A stretch of DNA of 12,815 nucleotides from assembly GCA_018712125.1 (NCBI GenBank), contig DVHM01000160.1:1-12815 (forward strand), written 5' to 3'. Below the pieces are notes generated by a model that saw nothing but the letters and a program-made list of their open reading frames with translations, was not told the origin of the DNA and did no database searches. The position numbers and the translations under genes are program-made. Of this stretch, positions 1-6,290 are shown piece by piece (position 1 is the first letter of the stretch; each line of letters starts with the position of its first letter). The stretch comes from Pullilachnospira_A gallistercoris. GTDB lineage: Bacteria; Bacillota; Clostridia; Lachnospirales; Lachnospiraceae.

Positions 1-1
1 C

Positions 2-439
2 TACACCCTGACGCCGGATTCCGACAGCGACACCGGAGCGACGCTGGTGGTTTCCGATGATGGATCTTCTGCGACCTACACGCCGGAGGGTGGCACCGCG
101 GTAACGCTGACCATTGACACCAGCAAACCGGTAGCAGTAGTATTTGAGACAGTTATCCCCGCAGATCAGAATGGCATCGGACAGGATGTGGACTGCTGGA
201 TTAACTGCTATAACGACAATACCTGTGAACTGTACATCAGCGCCTACGGCGTAGAGCTGGCACTGGATCAGGGAACCTATGAGACCAACGAGGACGCAAG
301 CATGTCGTTCCAGTTTGACACCATGGGAGCGATTTCCTCTGTGAACACGGATGGAACCAACACAGTGGATATCTCCTTTGCGGGAGCACCGGGCGTTGGC
401 GATATCAACACAACACTGACCCAGGGAACAGTGGAGTAA
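2..439 (+). CDS. C-terminal part of an acidic, probably extracellular protein (5' truncated)
   Basis: The reading frame is open from base 2, so the start lies upstream of the window; the internal GTG at 47 is not a convincing start. The visible 145 residues are rich in Thr, Ser, Gly and Asp and alternate as expected for beta-strands. By my count there are about 23 acidic residues against one Lys and no Arg. Three cysteines cluster in DCWINC and TCEL (window residues 56-68). No catalytic motif or family is recognised. The composition suggests a secreted or surface beta-sandwich domain, but the signal peptide or lipobox would be outside the window. A terminator-like hairpin follows the stop, so this gene probably ends its transcription unit. 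Function unknown. Confidence 0.7.
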   Translation, partial: YTLTPDSDSDTGATLVVSDDGSSATYTPEGGTAVTLTIDTSKPVAVVFETVIPADQNGIGQDVDCWINCYNDNTCELYISAYGVELALDQGTYETNEDASMSFQFDTMGAISSVNTDGTNTVDISFAGAPGVGDINTTLTQGTVE

Positions 440-477
440 AAAAGACATAAGAGAGTGTATATCATGGGATGAAAATG

Positions 478-542
478 CTCCCTTCCAGACAGGCAGCTTT
501 GACGGTTTGCCGCCGCTGCCTTTGGGAGGGGCGTTTTTCTTT
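478..542 (+). terminator. Rho-independent terminator after the acidic-protein gene
   Basis: Inner arms AGGCAGC (491-497) and GCTGCCT (515-521) pair perfectly. Outer arms CTCCC (478-482) and GGGAG (524-528) extend the stem across an asymmetric internal loop. A T-rich run (534-542) follows. It lies 39 bp after the stop codon at 437-439 and separates that gene from the next. Confidence 0.6.
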
Positions 543-596
543 CACAGAACACGCGTGATTTGACATCGTTCCGGGAGGAAAAAGGAGGAGAGAACC

Positions 597-1277
597 ATGG
601 CCAGTGAATATCTGAAATATCTGAACCGGGATGTAAAGCCGGAAGGTCCGCCCCCGGAACTGACGCCGAAAGAGAAGCGGAGGAACTGGTGGTATTATCA
701 TTGGAAGATAGTAGCTGTCGTCTGTATTATTGTGCTTGCCGGCGTTTCCATGCTCCTTCACAATCTGGGAATCACGGAACCGATTCCGGATTATCAGATT
801 GCCTATGTGGGATCCACCCGTCTCCCGGACGAGACGGTGGAGGCTTTGACTGATTTCTTTCAGGAGCGGGGCGAAGATGCCTCCGGGGACGGAAAAGTGA
901 CGGTAATCCTTACCCAGTATGTTTTCTATAAAGATACGGATGCCTATGATTACGCGCAGTTAACGCTTTCCGCTTCCGCGGCGCTGGACAGCGATATCGC
1001 GACGCAGACCAGCTACTTCTTTCTGATGGACAATCCTGCGGGCGTCGCAGGGGATTACCAGCTTCTCGCGGACGCGGAGGGAAAGCTTCCGCCGGAGGGG
1101 GATCATTCCTGGGAGGACAGGGTGGTGCCGCTTTCGGACGTGATGGAAAATGTGCCATCGGAGGCCTCGGGGCTGTACCTGGCACGAAGGGGATTTTATG
1201 ATGAGGAGCACACGGTAAAGTATAAGGATGCCTGCGATGAGCTCTGGGAGACGATTGTCGCCGGAAAGGCACAGTAA
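597..1277 (+). CDS. Single-pass membrane protein of unknown function
   Basis: The start is fixed by GGAGG at 584-588, 8 bp before the ATG. The 226-residue product has a hydrophilic, basic N-terminus (about 1-36, with KEKRR just before the membrane), one hydrophobic segment at about 37-55 and a predominantly acidic C-terminal domain. The positive-inside rule predicts a cytoplasmic N-terminus and an extracellular domain of about 165 residues. An EDASGDGKVTV stretch (about 95-105) resembles a Ca-binding Dx[DN]xDG-type loop, but only one such motif is present. I do not recognise a family. It may be transcribed alone: a terminator lies on each side. Role unknown; an envelope-associated protein is the most that can be said. 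Confidence 0.8.
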   Translation: MASEYLKYLNRDVKPEGPPPELTPKEKRRNWWYYHWKIVAVVCIIVLAGVSMLLHNLGITEPIPDYQIAYVGSTRLPDETVEALTDFFQERGEDASGDGKVTVILTQYVFYKDTDAYDYAQLTLSASAALDSDIATQTSYFFLMDNPAGVAGDYQLLADAEGKLPPEGDHSWEDRVVPLSDVMENVPSEASGLYLARRGFYDEEHTVKYKDACDELWETIVAGKAQ

Positions 1278-1290
1278 GAGCTCAGTGGAT

Positions 1291-1353
1291 AAAAATTCCG
1301 GAACGTATTTTCCGGCCCTTTATTGTGCGGGGCAGGAATGTTCCGGAATTTTT
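1291..1353. terminator. Bidirectional terminator between convergent genes
   Basis: Arms 1291-1304 (AAAAATTCCGGAAC) and 1340-1353 (GTTCCGGAATTTTT) form a perfect 14-bp inverted repeat. Because the arm begins with five A and the other ends with five T, both transcripts read a GC-centred stem followed by U residues. It sits between the plus-strand gene ending at 1277 and the minus-strand ATPase gene ending at 1391, so it can serve both. Confidence 0.85.
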
Positions 1354-1390
1354 TGTTTTGATATGCTTGGTGTTTCGGCGGCCCGGGTGC

Positions 1391-2752
1391 CTAGAGTTCC
1401 AGCTGTCCGGCGAGGTAGTTGACGAACTGTTGGGCTGTCCGGCCGGAGATACCGCCGTGGCTCAGTTCCCACTTGTTGGCTTCGGCCCGCAGATCTTCGT
1501 CGCTCATGGCCTCCTCCGTGATGCCTTCCCGTCTCGCAAGCTGGATCACGATATGGAAGTATTCCTTCTGAGACGGCTTGGAGTAGTTGATGGTCACGCC
1601 GAAACGGTGTACCAGGGAGAGCTTCTCCTCCATGGTGTCGGAACGGTGCATGCCGTTATCCACCTCCATGTCGTTGCGGTCGCTCCAGGTCTCCTTGATC
1701 AGATGGCGGCGGTTGGAGGTCGCATAGATCAGGATATTGTCGGGCTTGGTCTCCACGCCGCCCTCGATGACAGCCTTCAGGAACTTGTATTCTACCTCGA
1801 ACTCCTCGAAGGAGAGATCGTCCATGTAGATGATGAAGCGGTAGTTCCGGTTCTTGATCTGGGCGATCACATTGGAGAGATCCTTGAACTGATGCTTGTA
1901 AATCTCGATCATGCGGAGACCCTGAGGATAAAATTCATTGACAATGGCCTTGATGCTGGTGGATTTTCCGGTGCCGCTGTCGCCGAAGAGCAGCACGTTG
2001 TTGGCCTTGCGGCCCTCCACGAAGGCCTTGGTGTTGTCCACCAGTTTTTTCTTCTGAATCTCGTAGCCGATCAGGTCATCCAGCATGACTTTGTCCATGT
2101 TGTTGATGGGGACAAACTCGATGTCGCCATTGGGGCGGTTTTTGAGGCGGAAGGCCTTGTTGAGGCCGAACATTCCCACACCGTAATCTTTATAAAAATC
2201 GGTCACGCAGTCAAAGAAAGCGTTTTCGTCCGTCGTCTGTTCCAGCCTGCGGCTGAGGGCGATAATCTTCTCGCTGACATTCTTGTTGTACATCAGCTCT
2301 TTCTTGGCGATGGAGCGGTAGTTGGAGATCTGAGAAAAGCAGTCGATTCCCAGCGCCTGCTCGATCTCCGAAAAATCATAGTGGAACAGCGCCAGAAATG
2401 CGCGGAAATCATTTTTCGCAAAATGGTTGACGCTTCCCTCGTTGGCCCCCACCTTTTCGCAGGTAATGCTGAAGGGATTCTCGTTGGTTACCAGATAAAA
2501 GGTCAGGTAATTATGCCACAGATTCTCGTCAAAGCCGTAATCGGTGGCCACAATCATCAGCCGTTTGAGCTGGGTGTAGATGTCCTGGATCAGCTGCGAT
2601 TTGATCTGGGCCTTTTTTGTGGCCTGGGCGGGATCAACCTCATCCATGGTCTTCCAGGCGTCAAAGCGGCGGAAAATGTCACTGAACTGATAAAGAATAC
2701 AGTCCGGATCCGTGTCTCCGAACATGATAAGTTTTGATACTTCGCGATACAT
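1391..2752 (-). CDS. DUF815-family AAA+ ATPase
   Basis: A 453-residue P-loop ATPase. The start was chosen at 2752 because AGGAGG lies 7 bp upstream (2760-2765 on the minus strand); an in-frame ATG at 2776 would put this site inside the gene. The N-terminal half (about 1-215) is helical and of unknown role. The AAA+ module follows: Walker A GDSGTGKS (about 257-264), Walker B FIIYMDDLSFEE (about 306-317), a sensor-1-like YATSNRR (about 343-349), the HRFG segment (about 382-385) that may hold an arginine finger, and a C-terminal GGISGRTAQQF (about 433-443) typical of sensor-2 regions. Arrangement and motifs match DUF815 proteins, widespread in Firmicutes and of poorly defined function. No partner gene is adjacent on this strand. 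Soluble, presumably cytoplasmic. Confidence 0.88.
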   Translation of the reverse strand: MYREVSKLIMFGDTDPDCILYQFSDIFRRFDAWKTMDEVDPAQATKKAQIKSQLIQDIYTQLKRLMIVATDYGFDENLWHNYLTFYLVTNENPFSITCEKVGANEGSVNHFAKNDFRAFLALFHYDFSEIEQALGIDCFSQISNYRSIAKKELMYNKNVSEKIIALSRRLEQTTDENAFFDCVTDFYKDYGVGMFGLNKAFRLKNRPNGDIEFVPINNMDKVMLDDLIGYEIQKKKLVDNTKAFVEGRKANNVLLFGDSGTGKSTSIKAIVNEFYPQGLRMIEIYKHQFKDLSNVIAQIKNRNYRFIIYMDDLSFEEFEVEYKFLKAVIEGGVETKPDNILIYATSNRRHLIKETWSDRNDMEVDNGMHRSDTMEEKLSLVHRFGVTINYSKPSQKEYFHIVIQLARREGITEEAMSDEDLRAEANKWELSHGGISGRTAQQFVNYLAGQLEL

Positions 2753-2819
2753 TGCGCTTCCTCCTGAGATGTTCATTCGAATGTGCCTGCTCCCTTTGGC
2801 GCGGGAGAGTACGGTTGAT

Positions 2820-2828
2820 ATTATAGCA
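2820..2828 (-). promoter_or_regulatory. Extended -10 promoter for the DUF815 gene
   Basis: On the minus strand the sequence reads TGCTATAAT, a consensus -10 hexamer (2820-2825) with the TGN extension. The -35 region (about 2843-2848, TTCATT) is weak, as is usual for extended -10 promoters. It predicts a leader of about 60 nt before the ATG at 2752. Confidence 0.6.
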
Positions 2829-2863
2829 GGAAACGCCGGAAAAATGAAGTTATTTTGTGAGGG

Positions 2864-2883
2864 CGAAAAACATGGCTTTTTCG
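2864..2883. promoter_or_regulatory. Inverted repeat in the divergent gap upstream of the GNAT gene
   Basis: CGAAAAA (2864-2870) and TTTTTCG (2877-2883) flank CATGGC in the 184-bp gap between the divergent DUF815 and GNAT genes. A possible plus-strand -10 (TAAGAT, 2896-2901) follows closely, so the repeat could be an operator. This is inference from position only. Confidence 0.25.
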
Positions 2884-2936
2884 ATCCGGAAGTGATAAGA
2901 TAATAATCAAGTCAGATTTTTCAGGAGGAAAAACAG

Positions 2937-3455
2937 TTGAGTGATAAGGAAACCGTTATCTTTGTGCCGGTAATGCTGCAGGATGAAAAAAAGGTCCAGG
3001 AGCTTTCCGCCCTTGCCTCCGCCATCGTGAAGGAACATTACGATCCGCTGCTGGGGAGCGAGCAGAATGACTATATGATACAGATGTTTCAGTCCGTGCC
3101 GGCAATCAAAAAGCAGTTGGAGAACGGATACCAGTATGATCTGGTATATCTCAGGAATGGGAAAGCCATCGGATTCGTGGGATATTATCCGAAGAATGCC
3201 GATGAGATGTATATCAGCAAATTTTATCTGCACAAGGATTACAGGGGAAAGGGAATTTCCAGAAAAATGCTGGAGTTTGTGATCGGAGAGTGCAGGAAGC
3301 AGGGACTCCATCAGATCACGCTGAACGTGAACAAGTACAATGACGCTATTCTGGCCTACGAAAAGCTGGGATTTACTAGGCTGCGGTCGGAGGTCAACGA
3401 TATCGGGCACGGCTATGTGATGGATGACTATGTCTATCTCTACAAAATTTCCTGA
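2937..3455 (+). CDS. GNAT-family N-acetyltransferase
   Basis: The gene starts with TTG. AGGAGG at 2923-2928 lies 8 bp upstream, and no in-frame ATG is better placed. The 172-residue product is a typical single-domain GNAT. The acetyl-CoA pyrophosphate-binding motif is FYLHKDYRGKGIS (about 96-108, the RxxGxG/A signature as R-G-K-G-I-S). Motif B follows as NKYNDAILAYEKLGF (about 132-146), with a preceding beta-strand ITLNV. It transfers an acetyl group from acetyl-CoA to an unidentified amine, probably a small molecule or a protein N-terminus. The next gene starts 9 bp after its stop, with its ribosome site overlapping this stop codon, so the two are probably co-transcribed and translationally coupled. 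Substrate unknown. Confidence 0.88.
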   Translation: MSDKETVIFVPVMLQDEKKVQELSALASAIVKEHYDPLLGSEQNDYMIQMFQSVPAIKKQLENGYQYDLVYLRNGKAIGFVGYYPKNADEMYISKFYLHKDYRGKGISRKMLEFVIGECRKQGLHQITLNVNKYNDAILAYEKLGFTRLRSEVNDIGHGYVMDDYVYLYKIS

Positions 3456-3464
3456 GGAGGAACT

Positions 3465-3848
3465 ATGTTCGAGGAAGATTACGTGATGCGTATTATAAAG
3501 GAAGCTGTCCGCGCGCTACTGAAGCTGCTTTTTGGTATCGATACGACAAATCCTTCGGTGGAGCTGCTGGAGGATAAGCAGATGCGGGACAGAGTTACGG
3601 AGATGACGGATATGGTCGACGACGGTCACATCAATGAGGCGGAAAACCGACTGTACGAGGTGGTGGATGTGAGCCGGCGGGAAGACCTCCAGATGGTGCT
3701 GATTTTTTATTCCTATCTGAATGATCTGGACGATGATTTTCTCGACGACCATGACTACAGCAGGGAGGAGATCGGCCAGGGGCTGCGGGATATGATCGGG
3801 CGGTTTGGCCTTGAGGGCATGGCGGACGTGTATCTGCTGGATCTGTAG
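3465..3848 (+). CDS. DUF6483-like small acidic protein
   Basis: A 127-residue protein starting at ATG 3465 with GAGGAGG (3454-3460) just upstream, overlapping the previous stop. It is soluble and mostly helical by composition. The N-terminus MFEEDYVMRIIKEAVRALLK is an amphipathic helix and the middle is very acidic (DLDDDFLDDHD, about 87-97). From memory the N-terminal pattern matches the DUF6483 family of Clostridia; this assignment is from recall, not a search. No catalytic residues are evident. Tight spacing to the acetyltransferase gene suggests a shared transcript, but not necessarily a shared pathway. Confidence 0.72.
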   Translation: MFEEDYVMRIIKEAVRALLKLLFGIDTTNPSVELLEDKQMRDRVTEMTDMVDDGHINEAENRLYEVVDVSRREDLQMVLIFYSYLNDLDDDFLDDHDYSREEIGQGLRDMIGRFGLEGMADVYLLDL

Positions 3849-3899
3849 CGTCGGTGTACAAAGGGACCGATTGTATTGCCCTCTTGCACAACTGACGCT
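3847..3899 (+). other. Long imperfect hairpin after the DUF6483-like gene
   Basis: The stem begins within the stop codon. AGCGTC (3847-3852) pairs with GACGCT (3894-3899). The stem continues through TGTaCAAAGGG (3855-3865) against CCCTcTTGcACA (3879-3890), with one mismatch and single-base bulges, and closes on a 13-nt loop (3866-3878). That is about 19 base pairs. No T-run follows, so it is not a standard intrinsic terminator on either strand. The next gene's candidate -10 starts at its 3' foot. Confidence 0.5.
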
Positions 3900-3907
3900 G
3901 GTAAAAT
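3899..3907 (+). promoter_or_regulatory. Candidate extended -10 promoter for the YbaK-like gene
   Basis: TGGTAAAAT matches the TGN-TATAAT extended -10 pattern with one hexamer mismatch. No good -35 is visible at 16-18 bp. The start codon at 3932 would be about 18 nt downstream of transcription start, leaving room for the AGGGAAGG ribosome site (3914-3921). Confidence 0.4.
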
Positions 3908-3931
3908 ACAAGTAGGGAAGGAAAAAGAAAA

Positions 3932-4411
3932 ATGTCGATAGATCGTGTAAAAGCGTATTTCAAAGAGAGAGGAATGGAGGATCGGATTTTGGAATTTCCG
4001 GTGTCCAGCGCGACCGTAGAACTGGCGGCCCAGGCATTGGGCTGTGAGCCCTGCAGGATCGCAAAGACTCTGTCTTTTCTCGTGGGCGAGGATCCGATTC
4101 TGATTGTGACGGCCGGGGATGTGAAGATTGACAACCCCAAATACCGGGCGCAGTTCGGAAAGAAGGCGAAAATGCTGAAGCCGGACCAGGTGGAGGAGAT
4201 GGTGGGACATGCCGTCGGCGGTGTCTGCCCCTTTGCGGTCAAGGAAGGGGTAAAGGTATATCTGGATGAGTCTCTGAAGCGGTTTCAGACGGTTTTTCCG
4301 GCCTGTGGCAGCAGCAACAGCGCCATTGAACTGACCATTCCGGAAATGGAGGAAGTCTCCGGTTATCTCGGCTGGGTGGACGTCTGCAAGGATGCGGGAG
4401 CTGCCGGCTGA
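3932..4411 (+). CDS. YbaK/EbsC-family aminoacyl-tRNA deacylase
   Basis: A 159-residue single-domain protein, the usual length for stand-alone members of the ProRS INS-domain superfamily. Visible signatures are IAKTLSFL (about 43-50, containing the conserved Lys45), GDVKIDNPK (about 62-70), the glycine-rich GHAVGGVCPFAV (about 92-103), YLDESL (about 110-115) and CGSSNSAIELT (about 125-135). Family members hydrolyse mischarged tRNA such as Cys-tRNA(Pro) in the cytoplasm, after release from the synthetase. Which aminoacyl-tRNA this copy edits cannot be read from the sequence. The ATG at 3932 has AGGGAAGG about 10 bp upstream. It is separated from the preceding gene by a hairpin and probably has its own promoter. 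Confidence 0.9.
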   Translation: MSIDRVKAYFKERGMEDRILEFPVSSATVELAAQALGCEPCRIAKTLSFLVGEDPILIVTAGDVKIDNPKYRAQFGKKAKMLKPDQVEEMVGHAVGGVCPFAVKEGVKVYLDESLKRFQTVFPACGSSNSAIELTIPEMEEVSGYLGWVDVCKDAGAAG

Positions 4412-4433
4412 CAAAAATAGATTTATTTCCGAA

Positions 4434-4468
4434 ATTTTCCTATGAAAATACGGAAAATATGGTATATT
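4434..4468 (+). promoter_or_regulatory. Promoter with overlapping inverted repeat upstream of the small coiled-coil gene
   Basis: TGGTATATT (4460-4468) is an extended -10 motif. Immediately upstream, ATTTTCC (4434-4440) and GGAAAAT (4452-4458) form an inverted repeat with an 11-bp spacer that covers the -35 region. A dimeric repressor bound there would block the promoter. No good -35 hexamer is visible. Confidence 0.45.
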
Positions 4469-4496
4469 ATTCTAAAAAGAGATAGGAGATGAAACA

Positions 4497-4727
4497 ATGG
4501 CAAGACAGATCAGCATGGAGACACTGAACGCTAAGATTGAGAAGGCCGAGCAGAACGTGGCACGGACAAAAAAGGCCTATGAGGCTGCTACGGAAGAATT
4601 AAAGAAACTGATGGATAAACGGGATGCGGTCAAGCGCGACGAAATCGTGAACGCGATCATCAAGAGCCGGAAGAGCTATGACGAGATCATGGATTTCCTG
4701 GCGGATGAAAGCCAGAAAACCGAGTAA
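4497..4727 (+). CDS. Small coiled-coil protein of unknown function
   Basis: A 76-residue charged protein. ATG 4497 follows AGGAG (4484-4488) at 8 bp. Residues about 8-48 contain the continuous heptad-like pattern LNAKIEKAEQNVARTKKAYE and onward to LKKLMDKRDAV, predicting a coiled coil. The C-terminal part (about 49-70) is a second helix with hydrophobic spacing (IVNAIIKSRKSYDEIMDFL). It loosely resembles the small DUF4315-type coiled-coil proteins of Firmicutes, but I would not assign that family without a profile search. It is monocistronic: its own promoter is upstream and a strong terminator downstream. Confidence 0.75.
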   Translation: MARQISMETLNAKIEKAEQNVARTKKAYEAATEELKKLMDKRDAVKRDEIVNAIIKSRKSYDEIMDFLADESQKTE

Positions 4728-4776
4728 GGCGCTATTGACCTGCCGGAGATTATATTGTTGGAGTTTATATGATAGA

Positions 4777-4828
4777 AGCTGTCGTGACGCGGACGGAAAT
4801 ATCCGCTGATCGGCGGCTTTTATTTTTG
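4777..4828 (+). terminator. Rho-independent terminator after the small coiled-coil gene
   Basis: The outer stem AGCTGTCG (4777-4784) pairs with TCGGCGGCT region bases 4811-4818, with two G-T pairs. A 4x4 internal loop follows, then the inner stem CGCGGA-type arm (4789-4793) against TCCGC (4802-4806). The T-rich tail TTTTATTTTTGT runs from 4818. Confidence 0.75.
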
Positions 4829-5177
4829 TCTCGTTTATCGGCACCGTAGACCATGATAAACATAAATGCAGGGATATTTGGAGCTTTTTCACAACAAAAT
4901 AATAAATCTTTGTCAGATTTTCACAAACTGAAAACTTTCCTGAAACTTCATGGACTTTTCCGGGAAGTTGCTGTATGATGTTCTCATAAAGCATATTATA
5001 TTTCTTGAAACGATTCTATACTGATCTGACAGTGAACTTGTCTATCGCATTTCTGAAATTCTATGCTTTCAACAAATCAATGAACTTAAAGCGGGAGTTT
5101 TGGGAATGCGCGACAGCCGGTTGTATGCGTACGTTGTGTATCTGATGTGGTCTGAAATTTCCGCAGGAGGAGGTTTC
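4829..5177 (+). promoter_or_regulatory. AT-rich gap and long leader upstream of the Rpn-family gene
   Basis: No gene was found in these 349 bases. The best promoter candidate is TGGACT (4951-4956), 17 bp, TATGAT (4974-4979). It predicts a 5' leader of about 190 nt before ATG 5178. TTTTCACAA occurs twice in direct orientation (4886-4894 and 4918-4926, period 32), upstream of this promoter. Weak open frames in the leader end in the ribosome site of the next gene and look non-coding. Confidence 0.35.
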
Positions 5178-6155
5178 ATGGGACAAAAGGACATGGCGGA
5201 GAAGATCATGGAGGATTACCCGGATGTGTTTGCGGACATTGTAAATGTCCTGCTCTTTGACGGGAAGCAGGTTATCTCGGAGGAGGATCTGAAAGAGACC
5301 GGGATGCGGTCACAGTTTAAGGCGGACACGGGAAGGATCCATGAGGAGGAGCGGGACGTGGGCAAGTACTGGGTCCGGGACGGAGCGATTCAGGCGATGA
5401 TCGGGCTGGAGAATCAGAGTCAGCCGGACGGAGTGATGCCGATGCGGATCATCGGGTACGATGGCGCGTCCTACAGGAGCCAGCTTTCCGGGAAAGAGGG
5501 GCATCAGCGCTATCCGGTCGTCACACTGGTGCTGTACTTTGGCGAGAAGCGCTGGAGCGGGAATCGGAGATCCCTCTGGGAACTGTTCGCGGAGGAGAAC
5601 AATCCGGCCCATAAGGATGGGAAACCAACCCACAGGGAGATCAGCCATTTCGCGGAGGATTACCATATGCGGCTCTTCGAGATTGCGTATCTATCGGAGA
5701 GGCAGCTGAAGATGTTCCGAAGTGATTTTGGACTGCTGGCGGAATATATGGTCCGCAAGCGGAAGAATGAGCCCTTTCGGATCCCGCAGAATCGCCCGAT
5801 AAGGCATGTGGACGCATTTTTGAAGATGCTGTCGGTGTTTGCGGATGAGAAATATGTGGAGGAGTGCGCGAAGAGTCTGATTGAGCGCAGCAGGAAAGGA
5901 GAACGGATTATGGGATGTGATATTTCAGCGGCATGGGCCGATTTGGGAAGAAAGGAAGGTTTGACCGCCGGTCGCCGGGAGGGGTTGCTTACCGGCCGAA
6001 GAGAGGGACTACTTACCGGGCGTCAGGAGGGCCAGGAGGAAATGAGCCGGCTGATAACTGCCATGGTAGCGGATGGACGGATTGAGGAGTTGGAGCGGTC
6101 AGCAAAGGATTCGGAATTTCGGGAGAAGATGCTGAGAGAGTACCACCTGATCTGA
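5178..6155 (+). CDS. Rpn-family PD-(D/E)XK nuclease-like protein (PDDEXK_2)
   Basis: The start is at 5178, where AGGAGGAGG (5165-5173) precedes the ATG. An upstream in-frame ATG at 5100 would read that ribosome site as Ser-Ala-Gly-Gly-Gly and is rejected. The 325-residue product shows the family layout: FADIVNVLLFDGKQVI (about 18-33, Asp20), ERDVGKYW (about 58-65), the core strand IGLENQ (75-80), MPMRIIGYDGASYRSQ (about 87-102) and LVLYFG (about 117-122). The C-terminal third is charged and carries an 8-residue tandem repeat (257-288). Rpn proteins are DNA endonucleases that promote RecA-independent recombination, often annotated 'putative transposase' although not transposases. The catalytic E-x-K position reads E-N-Q, a variant whose activity cannot be judged here. 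Monocistronic. Confidence 0.87.
   Translation: MGQKDMAEKIMEDYPDVFADIVNVLLFDGKQVISEEDLKETGMRSQFKADTGRIHEEERDVGKYWVRDGAIQAMIGLENQSQPDGVMPMRIIGYDGASYRSQLSGKEGHQRYPVVTLVLYFGEKRWSGNRRSLWELFAEENNPAHKDGKPTHREISHFAEDYHMRLFEIAYLSERQLKMFRSDFGLLAEYMVRKRKNEPFRIPQNRPIRHVDAFLKMLSVFADEKYVEECAKSLIERSRKGERIMGCDISAAWADLGRKEGLTAGRREGLLTGRREGLLTGRQEGQEEMSRLITAMVADGRIEELERSAKDSEFREKMLREYHLI
5946..6041 (+). repeat. Four tandem 24-bp units encoding an 8-residue repeat in the Rpn-like protein
   Basis: Units start at 5946, 5970, 5994 and 6018 and encode GRKEGLTA, GRREGLLT, GRREGLLT and GRQEGQEE. Units two and three are identical in protein, but differ at 7 of 24 bases, all synonymous. The repeat is therefore kept at protein level and is not a recent slippage product. 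GxxEG repeats near the C-terminus are common in this family. Confidence 0.85.
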
Positions 6156-6209
6156 TAAAGGTTACCGGTAAGACTTTTTTCGAGGTGCGGAAATCATCTG
6201 TGCAAAGTG

Positions 6210-6241
6210 TTTCAGGCAGCCGTAAACGCGGCTGCCCGAAA
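6210..6241. terminator. Strong hairpin between convergent Rpn and GH30 genes
   Basis: GGCAGCCG (6215-6222) pairs perfectly with CGGCTGCC (6229-6236) around the 6-nt loop TAAACG. After one mismatch, TTTC (6210-6213) pairs with GAAA (6238-6241). No strong T-run follows on either strand, so termination is probable from position between convergent genes but less certain than for a canonical terminator. Confidence 0.55.
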
Positions 6242-6248
6242 TTTCTAT

Positions 6249-6276
6249 ACTTGCTGAGATTGCAAGTGTCATTTTT
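6249..6276 (+). terminator. Second small terminator-like hairpin
   Basis: ACTTGC (6249-6254) pairs with GCAAGT (6262-6267) around a 7-nt loop, and five T (6272-6276) follow. It is directed towards plus-strand transcripts from the Rpn-like gene, eight bases after the stronger hairpin, and may be a backup. Confidence 0.45.
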
Positions 6277-6290
6277 CAACTGTATTTTCT

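Noticed and set aside
560..565. Perfect TTGACA -35 hexamer upstream of the membrane-protein gene
   Set aside because: A -10 at 16-18 bp would fall on the AGGAGG ribosome site with no suitable hexamer, so it is probably chance.
1325..2737. A 470-codon open frame on the plus strand
   Set aside because: It is exactly antisense to the DUF815 ATPase, whose motifs are clear. Its own product is a low-complexity hydrophobic/His-rich shadow and it lacks a ribosome site.
3755..4414. A 219-codon minus-strand frame antisense to the YbaK-like gene
   Set aside because: The plus-strand gene has family signatures and a ribosome site; the minus frame has neither.
4829..5099. Possible small RNA or riboswitch in the AT-rich gap
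   Set aside because: I found no conserved riboswitch core, tRNA fold or terminator pairing there; only a promoter candidate and a short direct repeat.
5100..5177. Upstream in-frame ATG as the start of the Rpn-like protein
   Set aside because: The extension reads through a strong ribosome site as Ala-Gly-Gly-Gly and does not resemble the family N-terminus; ATG 5178 fits both.
5946..6041. Tandem 24-bp units as a CRISPR-like or non-coding repeat
   Set aside because: No spacers, and differences between units are synonymous in the reading frame; it is a protein repeat.
5178..6155. Reading the Rpn-like gene as a transposase or mobile element
   Set aside because: No inverted terminal repeats, target duplications or DDE/HUH motifs. 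The name 'putative transposase' is a legacy label for PDDEXK_2 proteins.
6162..6179. TTACCGGTAA palindrome followed by six T as a terminator
   Set aside because: With no loop bases the perfect palindrome cannot form a stable hairpin; the better hairpins are at 6210-6241 and 6249-6276.
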